A DNA stretch of 64,000 nt, from NCBI RefSeq assembly GCF_000427785.1, contig NZ_ATYR01000017.1:62001-126000 (forward strand). Reading direction: 5' to 3'. This document shows, one piece after another, positions 28,366 to 39,458 of this stretch. The notes under the pieces are model-generated. The model saw only the letters and a program-made list of their open reading frames with translations, searched no databases and had not been told where the DNA came from. Position numbers and translations under genes: made by a program. Each line of letters starts with the position of its first letter. Position 1 is the first letter of the stretch. Source of the stretch: Massilia alkalitolerans DSM 17462 (lineage in GTDB: Bacteria > Pseudomonadota > Gammaproteobacteria > Burkholderiales > Burkholderiaceae_D).

Positions 28366-28779
28366 TTAGCTGCTCAGGCCAGCGCCGGCCGCATTGTCCT
28401 TGCGCTCGATGAGCTCGACCTTGTAGCCGTCCGGGTCGGTGATGAAGGCGATCACGGTGGTGCCGCCCTTGACCGGGCCCGGCTCGCGGGTGATGTTGCC
28501 GCCCGCGGCACGCACGTTGTCGCAGGTGGCGTAGATGTCTTCGGCCGAGATGGCGATGTGGCCGTAGGCCGTGCCCATGTCGTAGCTGTCGACGCCGTAG
28601 TTGTAGGTCAGCTCGAGTTCGGCGTGGTCCGGGTTGCTGCCGTAGCCGAGGAAGGCGAGCTTGTACTTGTACTCGGGATTGTCGCTGGTGCGCAGCAGCT
28701 TCATGCCGAGCACCTTGGTGTAGAAGTCGATGGAACGCTGCAGGTCGCCGACGCGGAGCATGGTGTGGAGGATGCGCAT
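28366..28779 (-). CDS. gloA: Lactoylglutathione lyase (glyoxalase I)
   Basis: 137 residues, very close to the classical nickel-type enzyme ([20 protein letters not shown]). Metal ligands are at the expected places: H5, E55, H73, and a glutamate in KVELIERK. It converts the hemithioacetal of methylglyoxal and glutathione to lactoylglutathione in the cytoplasm. The C-terminus is slightly extended by NAAGAGLSS. Monocistronic. Confidence 0.95.
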   Translation of the reverse strand: MRILHTMLRVGDLQRSIDFYTKVLGMKLLRTSDNPEYKYKLAFLGYGSNPDHAELELTYNYGVDSYDMGTAYGHIAISAEDIYATCDNVRAAGGNITREPGPVKGGTTVIAFITDPDGYKVELIERKDNAAGAGLSS

Positions 28780-28876
28780 GGGGGTGTCCTTCTGGTGAAA
28801 CGGAAAGCGGCCATTTTATGCGCTGGGCGCGATTTCTGCCGGACGCTGCCTCGCGATGGCGGCATCCGGCAATGCC

Positions 28877-29308
28877 TTAGTTCTCCAGCCGCGAGGTCAT
28901 CGTGATGTCCGCGTTCAGCAGCTTCGACACCGGGCAGTTTTCCTTCGCGGTGTTGGCTGCCTTGTCGAAGGCTTCCTGGCTGGCGCCCGGGATCTTGGCC
29001 ACCAGGTCGAGGTGCACCGCGGTGATCGAGAAGCCGCCTTCGACCTTTTCCATCGAGACTGTGGCGGTAGTGCGCAGCTCCTGGGCCGTCAGGCCGGCCT
29101 GGCCCAGCTGGCCGGACAGCGCCATCGTGAAGCAGCCCGCATGGGCCGCGCCGATCAGTTCTTCCGGGTTGGTGCCGGGGCCGTCCTCGAAGCGGGTGTT
29201 GAAGCCGTACTGGGTGTCCTTGAGCACGCCGCTCGCGGTCGAGATCGCACCTTTGCCGTCCTTCAGGCCGCCGCTCCAGACGGCGCTGCCGTTGCGTTTG
29301 ATGGTCAT
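28877..29308 (-). CDS. osmC: OsmC family peroxiredoxin
   Basis: 143 residues. Two conserved cysteines are present, C59 in AAHAGCFTMAL and C125 in ENCPVSKLL, which reduce organic peroxides. The sequence is of the OsmC rather than the Ohr branch; an Ohr gene is present separately at 36830. An acidic hydrophilic protein gene lies 9 bp upstream, so both may be one transcript. Confidence 0.9.
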   Translation of the reverse strand: MTIKRNGSAVWSGGLKDGKGAISTASGVLKDTQYGFNTRFEDGPGTNPEELIGAAHAGCFTMALSGQLGQAGLTAQELRTTATVSMEKVEGGFSITAVHLDLVAKIPGASQEAFDKAANTAKENCPVSKLLNADITMTSRLEN

Positions 29309-29317
29309 GTGTACTCC

Positions 29318-29638
29318 TTACAGGTTGTTCTTGTCGGCTTTGTCGTTGGTGGTGTCGTGCCGGCGCATCGAGTCGTTGTTGTCCGGCTGGGGCTTGGCCT
29401 GGCCGCTGGCGCCCGGCGCCGGGTCGACGGCGTTTTCCAGGCCGTCGGGATTGGTGCCGTACATGTCGGTGTTCACCAGTCCCTGCGCCATGTCCGACGC
29501 GGCCTGCTCCATGATGCCGCGCGGTTCCTGGTCCTGCCCGTCCGGGCTTTCGTCGCGCTCGTGCGGCTGGCGCTTGACGCCATCGTTTTCGATCGGTGCC
29601 TTCGTGTTGACGAAGCGGTCTTTGGTTTCGGTCACCAT
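29318..29638 (-). CDS. Small hydrophilic, probably disordered protein
   Basis: 106 residues dominated by D, N, E, K, Q, G and P, no hydrophobic core, no known motif. It looks like a stress-type or hydrophilin-like protein, and the osmC gene starts 9 bp downstream, which would fit a general stress operon. A GGAGG-type site precedes the ATG (AAGGAGGCCC on the minus strand). Confidence 0.6.
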   Translation of the reverse strand: MVTETKDRFVNTKAPIENDGVKRQPHERDESPDGQDQEPRGIMEQAASDMAQGLVNTDMYGTNPDGLENAVDPAPGASGQAKPQPDNNDSMRRHDTTNDKADKNNL

Positions 29639-29790
29639 ATGGGCCTCCTTGTAATCCAGTTAACCCCCATCGTAGCCGCCGCCTGCCGAAGCAGTCGCGC
29701 AATTGGAGACGGCGGCGTGACAATGAGAGATGCTTTTTTGCAACTAACCCGTTAACATGGCGGTTTGGACAATATTGCAGGACCTGTAAC

Positions 29791-30684
29791 GTGACTGCCC
29801 ACGCCCTCGACACCCACCAGCAAGCCGCTTTCTGCAAGAACTGCGATACCGCCATCTCCGGCAACTACTGCCACCAGTGCGGCCAGGCGACCCACCTGCA
29901 TGTGCCGAGCGCACGCGAATTCCTGCACGAGTTCATCGCCCACTACGTGGCGCTCGAGGGCAAGCTGTGGCGCTCGCTCAAGCTGCTGCTGTTCAAGCCG
30001 GGCTTCCTGAGCCGCGAATACATCGAAGGCCGTCGCGTGCGCTACATCGAGCCGCTGCGCCTGTACCTGACCTTCAGCATCATCTTCTTTGCGCTGTTCA
30101 AGATGAGCGGCGTGCAGATCGTCAATATCGGCGGCACGGACACGCCACCCGCCATGAGCGCGCCGGCCGCCGTCCAGCAGTCGGGAGACGCAGGCAATAC
30201 CGAGAATTTCCAGGAGTTCCAGGACAAGACCAAGCGCTTGCTGGGCCGTGTCAGTCCGAGGCTGGAGCAGGGCGCCGAGCGCTTCTTCGTCCTGTCGCAC
30301 AAGGAACGCAGCGAAACGGCCAAACGCGTGTTCTTCAGCTACACGCCCTACGCGATCTTCCTGATGATGCCGGTGTTCGCGCTCTACCTGAAGCTGCTCT
30401 ACCTCGGCTCGGGGCGGCGCTACGGCGAACACTTCCTATTCGCCCTGCACAGCAATGCCTTCGCCTTCCTGATGCTGAGCCTGTTCATGCTGGCGAACGG
30501 CTGGAACTTTGTCCGCTTCGTGCTGCTGGCCTGGCTGGTGTTCTACCTGCCGACCGCGATGCGGCGCGTGTTCGGCGGCGGGCGGATCGTGACGGCGCTG
30601 CGCTGGATGGTCCTGATGGTGCTGCACCTGGTCACCCTGGTAACGGTGGTATTCCTGGCGGTGGCGGTCGGGCTCTTGATCTGA
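29791..30684 (+). CDS. DUF3667 membrane protein with N-terminal zinc ribbon
   Basis: 297 residues. A zinc-ribbon-like start (FCKNCDTAISGNYCHQCGQ, two CxxC pairs) is followed by the DUF3667 hallmark EFLHEFIAHYVALEGKLWRSLKLLLFKPGFLSREYIEGRRVRYIEPLRLYLTFS and then several membrane helices. Function unknown. Own transcription unit upstream of the nadK promoter. Confidence 0.88.
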   Translation: MTAHALDTHQQAAFCKNCDTAISGNYCHQCGQATHLHVPSAREFLHEFIAHYVALEGKLWRSLKLLLFKPGFLSREYIEGRRVRYIEPLRLYLTFSIIFFALFKMSGVQIVNIGGTDTPPAMSAPAAVQQSGDAGNTENFQEFQDKTKRLLGRVSPRLEQGAERFFVLSHKERSETAKRVFFSYTPYAIFLMMPVFALYLKLLYLGSGRRYGEHFLFALHSNAFAFLMLSLFMLANGWNFVRFVLLAWLVFYLPTAMRRVFGGGRIVTALRWMVLMVLHLVTLVTVVFLAVAVGLLI

Positions 30685-30686
30685 TC

Positions 30687-30732
30687 TTGCCGGAAGCGCG
30701 GGGCGCCCGTTATACTGGTTATTTGTACAGTT
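30687..30732 (+). promoter_or_regulatory. Promoter with LexA-like box before nadK-recN
   Basis: TTGCCG (30687-30692), 18 bp, TATACT (30711-30716). Overlapping the -10 is TACTGGTTATTTGTACAGTT (30713-30732), which differs from the LexA core CTGT-N8-ACAG by one base (CTGG). Geometry is the same as at the radical SAM operon. recN is an SOS gene in many bacteria, which supports the reading. Confidence 0.6.
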
Positions 30733-30819
30733 ATTCGCGAGCGCCCGCAGGGCACCCATATAGCAGACGCAGGGATAATCGGTTAATCTCCGTAGTCCCG
30801 ACCCAACCGCCCTGGAACC

Positions 30820-31722
30820 ATGCCTGTGACGCCTGAAAAGCAACAAATCATCGCGCTCGTGGTGCGGCAAAATACCCCCGGCATCGAGGAGCCGGCCCGG
30901 CAGCTCACCGAGTTCCTGGCCAAGGAAGGCTACCGGGTGGTGTTCGAGACCGATACCGCGGCCTACCTCGGTATCGAGGGCATCGAGGCCATGACGGTGG
31001 CCGAGATCGGCGAGCAGGGCAGCTACGCGGTGGTCATGGGCGGCGACGGCACCATGCTCGGCATCGCGCGCCAGCTCGCCAAGTACGACATCCCGCTGAT
31101 CGGCATCAACTCGGGCCGGCTGGGCTTCATCACAGACATCCCGCTCGACCGCATGGTGCCGGCCCTGCATGAGATCCTGCAGGGCCAGGCCCGCAGCGGC
31201 GAGCGCACCCTGCTGGAAGCGCGCGTGGTGCGCGACGGCCAGGAGATCTTCTGCAGCGTCGCCTTCAACGACGTGGTGGTGGCGCGCGGCACCGGCGCCG
31301 GCATGGTCGAGCTCAAGCTCATCGTGGATGGCGAATTCATGTACAACCAGCGGGCGGACGGCCTGATCATCTCGACGCCTACCGGCTCGACCGCGTATGC
31401 GCTGTCGGCCGGCGGGCCGCTGCTGCACCCGAAAGTGCGGGGCATCGTGCTGGTGCCGATCGCGCCGCACGCGCTGTCGAACCGGCCGATCGTCGTGCCC
31501 GATTCCAGCGAGATCGTGGTCGAACTGGTGGCGGGGCGCGACATCAGCGTCAACTTCGACATGCAGACCTTCACCAGCCTGCAGCTGGGCGACCGCATCG
31601 TCATCTCGCGCTCGCCGCACACGATCACCTTCCTGCATCCGCGCGGCTGGAGCTATTACCACACGCTGCGCGAAAAGCTGCACTGGAACGAATACCCGAC
31701 CAACGAAGGCAAATTGACGTAA
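30820..31722 (+). CDS. nadK: NAD kinase
   Basis: 300 residues. [33 protein letters not shown] and [17 protein letters not shown] are the catalytic and nucleotide-binding motifs. It phosphorylates NAD to NADP in the cytoplasm. recN follows 41 bp downstream, the arrangement also seen in other proteobacteria. The shared promoter carries a LexA-like box. Confidence 0.95.
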   Translation: MPVTPEKQQIIALVVRQNTPGIEEPARQLTEFLAKEGYRVVFETDTAAYLGIEGIEAMTVAEIGEQGSYAVVMGGDGTMLGIARQLAKYDIPLIGINSGRLGFITDIPLDRMVPALHEILQGQARSGERTLLEARVVRDGQEIFCSVAFNDVVVARGTGAGMVELKLIVDGEFMYNQRADGLIISTPTGSTAYALSAGGPLLHPKVRGIVLVPIAPHALSNRPIVVPDSSEIVVELVAGRDISVNFDMQTFTSLQLGDRIVISRSPHTITFLHPRGWSYYHTLREKLHWNEYPTNEGKLT

Positions 31723-31763
31723 TCCCGTCACAAGCAGAGCAAAAACAGGAGACCCGATTTTTC

Positions 31764-33428
<1,665 letters not shown>

Positions 33429-33450
33429 AGCCCGCAGCTTGACGCGGCAT

Positions 33451-34287
33451 TCATCGCTTGTCGAGAACCTCCGCCATCGCCCTGGCCAGCTCGGCCACCA
33501 GCCCACCCTTGTCCCAGGTGTAGATCGAGATCGCCATGGGCGGCGCCGTGCCGAAGGGGGCGTGGATGCGCAGGCGCCGTCCCCTGGCTGCCTGGACGGG
33601 AAGCATGGACAATCCGAGGCCGCCTTCCAGGCCGACCAGGATGCTTTGCAGGCTGCTCCCCGAGAACGCGATATACCAGCGCCGGCGCTCGCGCTCGATG
33701 CGCTCGAACATGGCCTCCCGATACAGCCCGCCCGGTGGAAAGGCGACCAGCGGAATCGGGTCGGGCCATGGCTGCGTGCTGTCTTCGCCTTCGAACCAGG
33801 CCATCGGTTCCGGAAACGTCGCCAGGCAATCGGCGCTGGCCGCCGCTTCCTTGACCACGACGATATCGAATTCGCCGCCCCGGTACGCCTCGGCCAGCTT
33901 GCGGCTCAGCCCCGTCGTGATGTCGAGCCGGATCGAGCGATCCTGGCCCGCATGCGCCTGCAAGGCCGAGGCCATCCTGCCGTCGAAGACGTCTTCGGGC
34001 AGGCCGATGCGTACCGGCCTTGCGCCGGCCGGATCAGCGAGGGCCGCCTGCGCTTCGGTCTCGAGCAGCAGGATGCGCCGCGCATACCCCAGCAGCCGCT
34101 CGCCGGCGGCGCTGGCGCGTATCGGCCGGGCCGAGCGGTCCACCAGCGGCTGGCCGACCGCTTCTTCCAGCCGGGCGATTTGCTGGCTGATGGTGGATTG
34201 CGTCATGTGCAGGCGGTCGGCCGCCGCGGTAAAGCTGCCCGCTTCGACAATGGTCACGAAAGCACGCAGCAAGCGCAGATCGAACAT
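33451..34287 (-). CDS. LysR family transcriptional regulator
   Basis: 278 residues, slightly short for the family. N-terminal HTH: LRAFVTIVEAGSFTAAADRLHMTQSTISQQIARLEEAVGQPLVDRS; the rest is the LysR substrate-binding fold. It is divergently placed from the ankyrin-deaminase-MFS-ohr gene group across a 126-bp AT-rich gap, the classical arrangement for LysR control of the neighbouring genes. The effector is unknown. Confidence 0.92.
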   Translation of the reverse strand: MFDLRLLRAFVTIVEAGSFTAAADRLHMTQSTISQQIARLEEAVGQPLVDRSARPIRASAAGERLLGYARRILLLETEAQAALADPAGARPVRIGLPEDVFDGRMASALQAHAGQDRSIRLDITTGLSRKLAEAYRGGEFDIVVVKEAAASADCLATFPEPMAWFEGEDSTQPWPDPIPLVAFPPGGLYREAMFERIERERRRWYIAFSGSSLQSILVGLEGGLGLSMLPVQAARGRRLRIHAPFGTAPPMAISIYTWDKGGLVAELARAMAEVLDKR

Positions 34288-34413
34288 GTTCTACCCGGTT
34301 GATGGTGGGGGCACGCATCCTATCATGCAGGATTTTAATAATTTTAATGATTTAATTTAATTTCCCAATAAAGACCGGGATGCTTATGCTTGGCGCATCG
34401 ATTCGGAGCCGAC

Positions 34414-35082
34414 ATGACCAAGTCAATAGTGCCAACCCTCTGCGCAAGCACCATGCTTGTGGGCATGCAAGCCTGTTCAGCGCAGCCCATGCCCGCCCAT
34501 CCGCTGCATGCCTCCGCCGCACGCGGCGATGTTCCCGCCATCGAACGGCTGCTGCATGCAGGCGCCAGGATCGACGCGCGCGACGCGTCCGGCTCGACCG
34601 CCTTGCTGGTGGCGACCAGGGCGGACCAGGCCGCCGCCGCCCGGGTGCTCATCGAGGCCGGCGCCGACGTCAACGCCAAGGACCAGATCAGCGACAGTCC
34701 CTATCTGTATGCCGGCGCCCAGGGCTACCTGGAGATCCTGAAGATGACGCTGGCGCACGGCGCCGATCTGCGCAGCACCAACCGCTATGGCGGCACGGCC
34801 TTGATTCCGGCGGCCGAGCGCGGCCACGTCGACACCGTGAAGACCCTGGTCAAGGCCGGCGTGGCGCTAGACCATGTCAACAATCTGGGATGGACCGCCT
34901 TGCTGGAAGCCATCATCCTGGGCGGGGAGGGCGAACGCCACCGGCAGATCGTGGCCTTCCTGCTCGAAGCGGGCGCCGATCCCAATATTGCCGATCGCAA
35001 CGGCGTCACGCCCTTGCGGCATGCGCGCGCCCGCGGCTACCGCAAGATCGAAAGCGTCTTGCGCGCCGCCGGCGGGCGCTGA
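34414..35082 (+). CDS. Exported ankyrin-repeat protein
   Basis: 222 residues from the ATG at 34414 (GGAG seven bases upstream). The N-terminus MTKSIVPTLCASTMLVGMQACSA is a signal or lipoprotein-like leader ending in a cysteine. Four to five ankyrin repeats follow (HASAARGDVPAIERLLHAGA, TALLVATRADQAAAARVLIEAGADVNAKD, and so on), making a protein-binding solenoid, probably in the periplasm. It is the first gene after the divergent LysR gene. The partner is unknown. Confidence 0.85.
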   Translation: MTKSIVPTLCASTMLVGMQACSAQPMPAHPLHASAARGDVPAIERLLHAGARIDARDASGSTALLVATRADQAAAARVLIEAGADVNAKDQISDSPYLYAGAQGYLEILKMTLAHGADLRSTNRYGGTALIPAAERGHVDTVKTLVKAGVALDHVNNLGWTALLEAIILGGEGERHRQIVAFLLEAGADPNIADRNGVTPLRHARARGYRKIESVLRAAGGR

Positions 35083-35102
35083 GCCTTCGAGAGGAAACGC
35101 AC

Positions 35103-35564
35103 ATGAACCAGGACACGGATTTTCTGCGGCAAGCCATCGCGCTGGCCTACGCCAATGTCGAACGGGGCGGGCGCCCCTTCGGCGCGCTCATCGTCAAGGA
35201 CGGCAAGGTGATCGCCCAGGCGGTCAACGAGGTCGTCGGCACCAAGGATCCGACCGCGCATGCCGAACTGCTGGCCATCCGGGCCGCCAGCCGCATCCTC
35301 GACTCGGCCAGTTTGGCGGGCTGCACCGTCTATGCCAGCGGCCATCCTTGCCCCATGTGCATGGGGGCGATGCGCATGGCCGGGATCGCGGCAGTGACCT
35401 ACGCCTATTCCAACCAGGACGCCGACCCCTTTGGCCTGTCCACGGCCGCGGTCTACGCCGACCTGGCCAGGCCCGTCGACCAGCAGTCGATGCGGATCCG
35501 GCATCTGCCGGTCCGCCTCGACGGCGAGCCGGAGCTGTACGCGCACTGGCAGCAACACCATTAG
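35103..35564 (+). CDS. Nucleoside/guanine deaminase-like protein (cytidine deaminase fold)
   Basis: 153 residues from the ATG at 35103. Zinc site H53-A-E55 and P82-C83-P-M-C86, the arrangement of TadA/GuaD-type deaminases. The FGxLI start and the C-terminal HxxxPVRLDGEPELYAHWQQH fit small guanine deaminases better than tRNA-modifying TadA. Twenty bp after the ankyrin gene and directly before a transporter, suggesting purine uptake/use. Substrate not certain. Confidence 0.87.
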   Translation: MNQDTDFLRQAIALAYANVERGGRPFGALIVKDGKVIAQAVNEVVGTKDPTAHAELLAIRAASRILDSASLAGCTVYASGHPCPMCMGAMRMAGIAAVTYAYSNQDADPFGLSTAAVYADLARPVDQQSMRIRHLPVRLDGEPELYAHWQQHH

Positions 35565-35574
35565 CCCCGGCGCA

Positions 35575-36840
35575 GTGCGCCGGCTGATGCCGATCGCGGC
35601 CGTGGTGCTGGTCGGGATCAACCTGCGGCCCTTCATCACCGCCATCGGGCCGCTCGCTGCCGGCATCCAGCGTCACACAGGGCTGGGCCTGCAGGGCATG
35701 GCGCTGCTGACGCTGGTGCCGATGCTGTTGATGGGCATCCTGGCATTCGCCGCGCCGGCGCTGGAAAGCACGGTGGGCGCGCGCCGCGCGGTGCTGGCCG
35801 CCCTGGCCGCCATCTGCGGCGGCTGCGCCCTGCGCCTGCTGGCCGGATCGGGCGCGGCCCTGGTCGCCACCGCCGCCCTGATCGGTGCGGGCGTGGCGGT
35901 GGTGCAGGCGGTGTTCCCAGGGATGATCAAGCGCGCCTTCCCGCGCCACACCGGCCCCGTGATGGGGCTGTATTCGGCCATGCTCATGGGAGGAGGGGCC
36001 CTCGGCGCCATGGTGTCCCCGCTCGTGGCCGAGGCCAGCGGAAGCTGGACGGCGGGACTGGCATGTTTTGCCCTGCCGGCCCTGCTTGCCGTGCTGGTGG
36101 CGCGGGGGGGCCTGCCTGCCGATGCGCGCACGGGTCCCGGCCGCAGCACGACGCGGGCGCTCCTGCTGCGGCCCCGGACCTGGCTGCTCATGGCCTGTTT
36201 CGGCCTGGTCAACGGCGGCTATTCGTCGGTCGTGGCATGGCTGGCGCCCGCCTATCAGGCGCAAGGCTGGAGCCCCTCGGCCAGCGCTGGCCTGCTGGCG
36301 ACCCTGGCGGCGGGCCAGGCGCTTGCGGCGCTGGCGCTGCCTGCCATCGCCGCAAGGCAAGCGGACCGGCGGCCCTGGCTGTGGCTCACGCTGGGCATGC
36401 AGGCCCTCGGTTTTAGCGGCCTCGCACTGGCCCCCGGCTGGGCACCTTACGCCCTGGCGGCCATCCTCGGTGCGGGCCTGGGCGGCTGGTTCGCCCTGTC
36501 GATGGGCGTCGCGCTGGACCATCTGCCCGATCCGGCGCAGGCGGGCGCCCTGACGGCGCTCATGCAAGGCGGCGGATTCATCCTGGCCGCGCTGCCGCCC
36601 TGGCTCGTCGCCGCGCTGCATGAACTCAGCGCCAGCTATGTTCCGGGATGGTCCTGGCACCTCGCCTGTGTCGGCCTGGTGGCCGGGCTGAGCGTCCGCT
36701 TCAGCCCGGACAGCTATGGGCCGGCGATGGCGCCGCGCACTCCCGTCCTGCCCCTTCCGCCATTCTGTGGCAAAGTGACAAACGCTCCGCTCCGCGGAGC
36801 GCGTCCAGACCACCACAGGAGGAATTCGAATGAGCATTGA
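35575..36840 (+). CDS. CynX/NimT-type MFS transporter
   Basis: 421 residues from a GTG at 35575; an ATG at 35587 would begin inside the first helix. About twelve membrane helices; the opening [20 protein letters not shown] is typical of the cyanate/2-nitroimidazole transporter group. It begins 10 bp after the deaminase stop and its last codons overlap the ohr start by 11 bp, so the four genes look like one unit. The C-terminal tail is unusual ([22 protein letters not shown]), reading through the ohr ribosome-binding site, which may mean the real end was altered by frameshift. Confidence 0.85.
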   Translation: MRRLMPIAAVVLVGINLRPFITAIGPLAAGIQRHTGLGLQGMALLTLVPMLLMGILAFAAPALESTVGARRAVLAALAAICGGCALRLLAGSGAALVATAALIGAGVAVVQAVFPGMIKRAFPRHTGPVMGLYSAMLMGGGALGAMVSPLVAEASGSWTAGLACFALPALLAVLVARGGLPADARTGPGRSTTRALLLRPRTWLLMACFGLVNGGYSSVVAWLAPAYQAQGWSPSASAGLLATLAAGQALAALALPAIAARQADRRPWLWLTLGMQALGFSGLALAPGWAPYALAAILGAGLGGWFALSMGVALDHLPDPAQAGALTALMQGGGFILAALPPWLVAALHELSASYVPGWSWHLACVGLVAGLSVRFSPDSYGPAMAPRTPVLPLPPFCGKVTNAPLRGARPDHHRRNSNEH

Positions 36841-37258
36841 CAACGTGCTGTACCGCGCCCAGGCCACCTCGCAAGGCGGCCGTGAAGGCACCTCGAAAAG
36901 TTCCGACAATGTGCTTGACCTGAAACTGAGCACCCCGAAAGAACTCGGCGGCGGCGGCGGCTCAGGCACCAATCCCGAACAGCTGTTCGCGGCCGGCTAT
37001 TCGGCCTGCTTCCTCGGCGCGCTCAAGTTCGTGGCCGCCAAGGAAAAAGTCACGCTGCCGCCCGACCTGACCGTCACCGGCGACGTCGGCATCGGCCCGA
37101 TTCCGACCGGCTTCGGCATCGAGGTCGACCTGAGCATCAAGGCGCCCGGCATGGACCAGGCCCAGCTGAAAGACCTGGTCGACAAGGCCCACGTGGTCTG
37201 CCCCTACTCGAACGCCACCCGCAACAACATCGACGTGCGCCTGCATACCAGCACCTGA
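36830..37258 (+). CDS. ohr: Organic hydroperoxide resistance protein
   Basis: 142 residues of the Ohr subfamily. Catalytic pair C60 ([10 protein letters not shown]) and C124 ([13 protein letters not shown]); the NATRNN ending is Ohr-specific. It reduces organic hydroperoxides using lipoylated partners. AGGAGG stands ten bases before the ATG. It overlaps the MFS gene end. No OhrR (MarR) regulator is next to it; the nearest regulator is the LysR gene at 33451. Confidence 0.94.
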   Translation: MSIDNVLYRAQATSQGGREGTSKSSDNVLDLKLSTPKELGGGGGSGTNPEQLFAAGYSACFLGALKFVAAKEKVTLPPDLTVTGDVGIGPIPTGFGIEVDLSIKAPGMDQAQLKDLVDKAHVVCPYSNATRNNIDVRLHTST

Positions 37259-37341
37259 TGACCCGCTGTTGTTCGCGGTAGACAGCTACGGCAATGGGAC
37301 GCCACTTATAATAATGGGCGTCCTTTCAATATCTTTCGCTC

Positions 37342-38445
37342 ATGCCCTTTCGAAACGAACCGCCTTTCCCCCACGGTACCGTGCCCTCCAGCGCCATCGT
37401 GCTGGTCAACCTGGGTACGCCGGACGAACCCACCCGCAAGGCCGTCCGCCGCTACCTGAAGCAGTTCCTTTCCGATCCGCGCGTGGTCGAGATCCCGGCC
37501 AGGATCTGGTGGTTCATCCTGAACCTGTTCATCCTGCCTTTCCGTTCCGGCCAGTCGGCCGCCAAGTACCGCACTATCTGGACCAAGGAAGGCTCGCCGC
37601 TCAAGGTGCACACCCAGAAGCAGGCGGCGCTGCTGGAAAAGACCCTCGTCGAGCGCGGCCATGAAGGCGTGAAGGTGGTGATGGCAATGCGCTACGGCTC
37701 ACCTTCGCTGTCCGACGTGCTGGCGCGCCTGCAGGCCGATCACTGCCAGCGCATCGTGGTCCTGCCGGCCTATCCCCAGTATTCCGGCACCACCACCGCC
37801 TCGGTCTGGGACGCCGTCCATGCCCACTACGCCCAGGTGCGCAATATCCCCGAGCTGCGCCTGGTGCGCCACTACCACGATCACGAAGGCTATATCGAGG
37901 CGCTGCGGGTGCAGGTGGAAGCGTATTGGGAAGCCCACGGCCGCGGCCAGAAGCTGGTGATGAGCTTCCACGGCACGCCCAAGCGCACCCTGATGCTGGG
38001 CGACCCGTATTTCTGCGAATGCCAGAAGACCGCGCGCCTGCTGGCGGTGGCGCTGGGCATGGGCGCCGACGAATACATCGTCACCTTCCAGTCACGCTTC
38101 GGCAAGGCCGAGTGGCTGCAGCCCTACACCGCGCCCACGGTGCAGGAACTGGCGCGCCAGGGGCTGGAGCGGATCGACGTGATCTGCCCGGGCTTCACCA
38201 GCGACTGCCTGGAAACCCTGGAAGAGATCAATATGGAAGTGCGGCACGACTTCGAGGCCGCCGGCGGCAAGGAATACCACTACATTCCCTGCCTGAACGA
38301 GTCGCCGGCCTGGATCACCGGCCTGGCCGAGATCGCCGAACAGCACCTGATCGGCTGGCCGACCATCCTGACGCCGGCCCAGCGCGCGGCCCAGCGCCGC
38401 GATGCCCAGGTCGGCGCCCAGCACGCGGCCCAGCTGGGCGCGTAA
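37342..38445 (+). CDS. hemH: Ferrochelatase
   Basis: 367 residues. Family features: IVLVNLGTPDEP, the histidine in MSFHGTPKRTL and the acidic PGFTSDCLETLEEI motif. It inserts ferrous iron into protoporphyrin IX, the last step of heme synthesis. The neighbour relation to grpE-dnaK-dnaJ is common in Burkholderiales; hrcA, which often precedes it, is absent here. Confidence 0.95.
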   Translation: MPFRNEPPFPHGTVPSSAIVLVNLGTPDEPTRKAVRRYLKQFLSDPRVVEIPARIWWFILNLFILPFRSGQSAAKYRTIWTKEGSPLKVHTQKQAALLEKTLVERGHEGVKVVMAMRYGSPSLSDVLARLQADHCQRIVVLPAYPQYSGTTTASVWDAVHAHYAQVRNIPELRLVRHYHDHEGYIEALRVQVEAYWEAHGRGQKLVMSFHGTPKRTLMLGDPYFCECQKTARLLAVALGMGADEYIVTFQSRFGKAEWLQPYTAPTVQELARQGLERIDVICPGFTSDCLETLEEINMEVRHDFEAAGGKEYHYIPCLNESPAWITGLAEIAEQHLIGWPTILTPAQRAAQRRDAQVGAQHAAQLGA

Positions 38446-38484
38446 AGCCCCGTCTTGTCGACCTGTTAAAATAGACGGCTCAGT

Positions 38485-38586
38485 TTATGCATGCCAGGGC
38501 GCCGCACTGATGCCGACATAGCACAGCCATGCCAGCACCGCGAGGGTGTACAGCACGACGGCGCCACTGATCAGTTGAAGTCTCAT
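38485..38586 (-). CDS. 33-residue single-helix membrane peptide
   Basis: The minus strand between hemH and grpE encodes MRLQLISGAVVLYTLAVLAW and LCYVGISAAPWHA, 33 residues with stop TAA. A basic N-terminal residue precedes a ~20-residue hydrophobic helix. GGAG lies nine bases before the ATG. Two near-identical direct repeats (38629-38642 and 38663-38678) lie in its upstream region. I know no family for it. Support is the ribosome-binding site, membrane-like composition and regulated-looking upstream region. Confidence 0.5.
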   Translation of the reverse strand: MRLQLISGAVVLYTLAVLAWLCYVGISAAPWHA

Positions 38587-38728
38587 GATGTCTGCTCCGG
38601 GATGCTTGCGATGTTTTCTGCAAGCTTGTCAGGAAGCGTAAGACTTTTCATTGAGAAATGATTCAGGGAAAGCGTAAATCTTGTAACAAATGATTTCTAC
38701 TTTTTCATAAGGTGTACCGGAAATGCCC

Positions 38729-38756
38729 CTTGAAAATGTAGGACATCGCCCCATGT
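38729..38756 (+). promoter_or_regulatory. Sigma-32 heat-shock promoter of grpE
   Basis: CTTGAAA (38729-38735), 13 bp, CCCCATGT (38749-38756): a complete match to the RpoH consensus, about 69 bp before the grpE start codon. Confidence 0.9.
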
Positions 38757-38824
38757 AGGGCCCTGTGTGTCACGCAGGACACGTTACCAACTCAGCCAAG
38801 TCCTTGATTCTAGGAGTTTTTTCG

Positions 38825-39436
38825 ATGCAAGACCAAGAAAACCAAGAGCTGTCCCAACAGGGCAACGGCGCCCCGCCGCAGCAGGCTGATGCCGCTACCG
38901 CCGCCGCCGCGAACGAGGCGGCCCAGGCCAGCGCCGGCCAGGCCGGCGTGCCGCCGACGGCCGACACCTCGGCACAGTCCGAACTGGAAGCCCAGCTCAG
39001 CGCTACCGAAGCCAAGCTGGCCGAGATGCACGACGCCTTCATGCGTGCCAAGGCCGACGCGGAAAACATCCGCCGCCGCGCCCAGGACGACGTCAGCAAG
39101 GCCCATAAATTCGCCATCGAAAGCTTCGCCGAGGCCATGGTGCCGGTGCGCGACAGCCTGGAAATGGCGCTGAAGGTCGAGTCGCAGACCGTCGAGTCGA
39201 TCCGCGAAGGCGTCGAAATGACGCTCAAGCAGCTGACCGCCGCGTTCGAAAAGAACCGCCTGGTCGAAGTGATGCCGCAAGCGGGCGAGAAGCTCGACCC
39301 GAACAAGCACCAGGCCGTGGCCGTGGTGCCGTCCGAGCAGGAGGCCAATACCGTGGTCGCCGTGCTGCAGAAGGGCTACATGATCGCCGACCGCCTGCTG
39401 CGTCCGGCCATCGTGACGGCGGCAGCGCCGAAGTAA
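38825..39436 (+). CDS. grpE: Nucleotide exchange factor GrpE
   Basis: 203 residues from the ATG at 38825 (TAGGAG upstream). An acidic/Ala-Gln-rich disordered N-terminus is followed by the long dimer helix ([36 protein letters not shown]) and the beta-domain ending [17 protein letters not shown]. It releases ADP from DnaK. First gene of the heat-shock group. Confidence 0.96.
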   Translation: MQDQENQELSQQGNGAPPQQADAATAAAANEAAQASAGQAGVPPTADTSAQSELEAQLSATEAKLAEMHDAFMRAKADAENIRRRAQDDVSKAHKFAIESFAEAMVPVRDSLEMALKVESQTVESIREGVEMTLKQLTAAFEKNRLVEVMPQAGEKLDPNKHQAVAVVPSEQEANTVVAVLQKGYMIADRLLRPAIVTAAAPK

Positions 39437-39458
39437 AGCAGGAGCTGGATACTGCGCT

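Noticed and set aside
31723..31763. A separate LexA box directly before recN
   Set aside because: The 41-bp gap contains no CTGT-N8-ACAG pattern.
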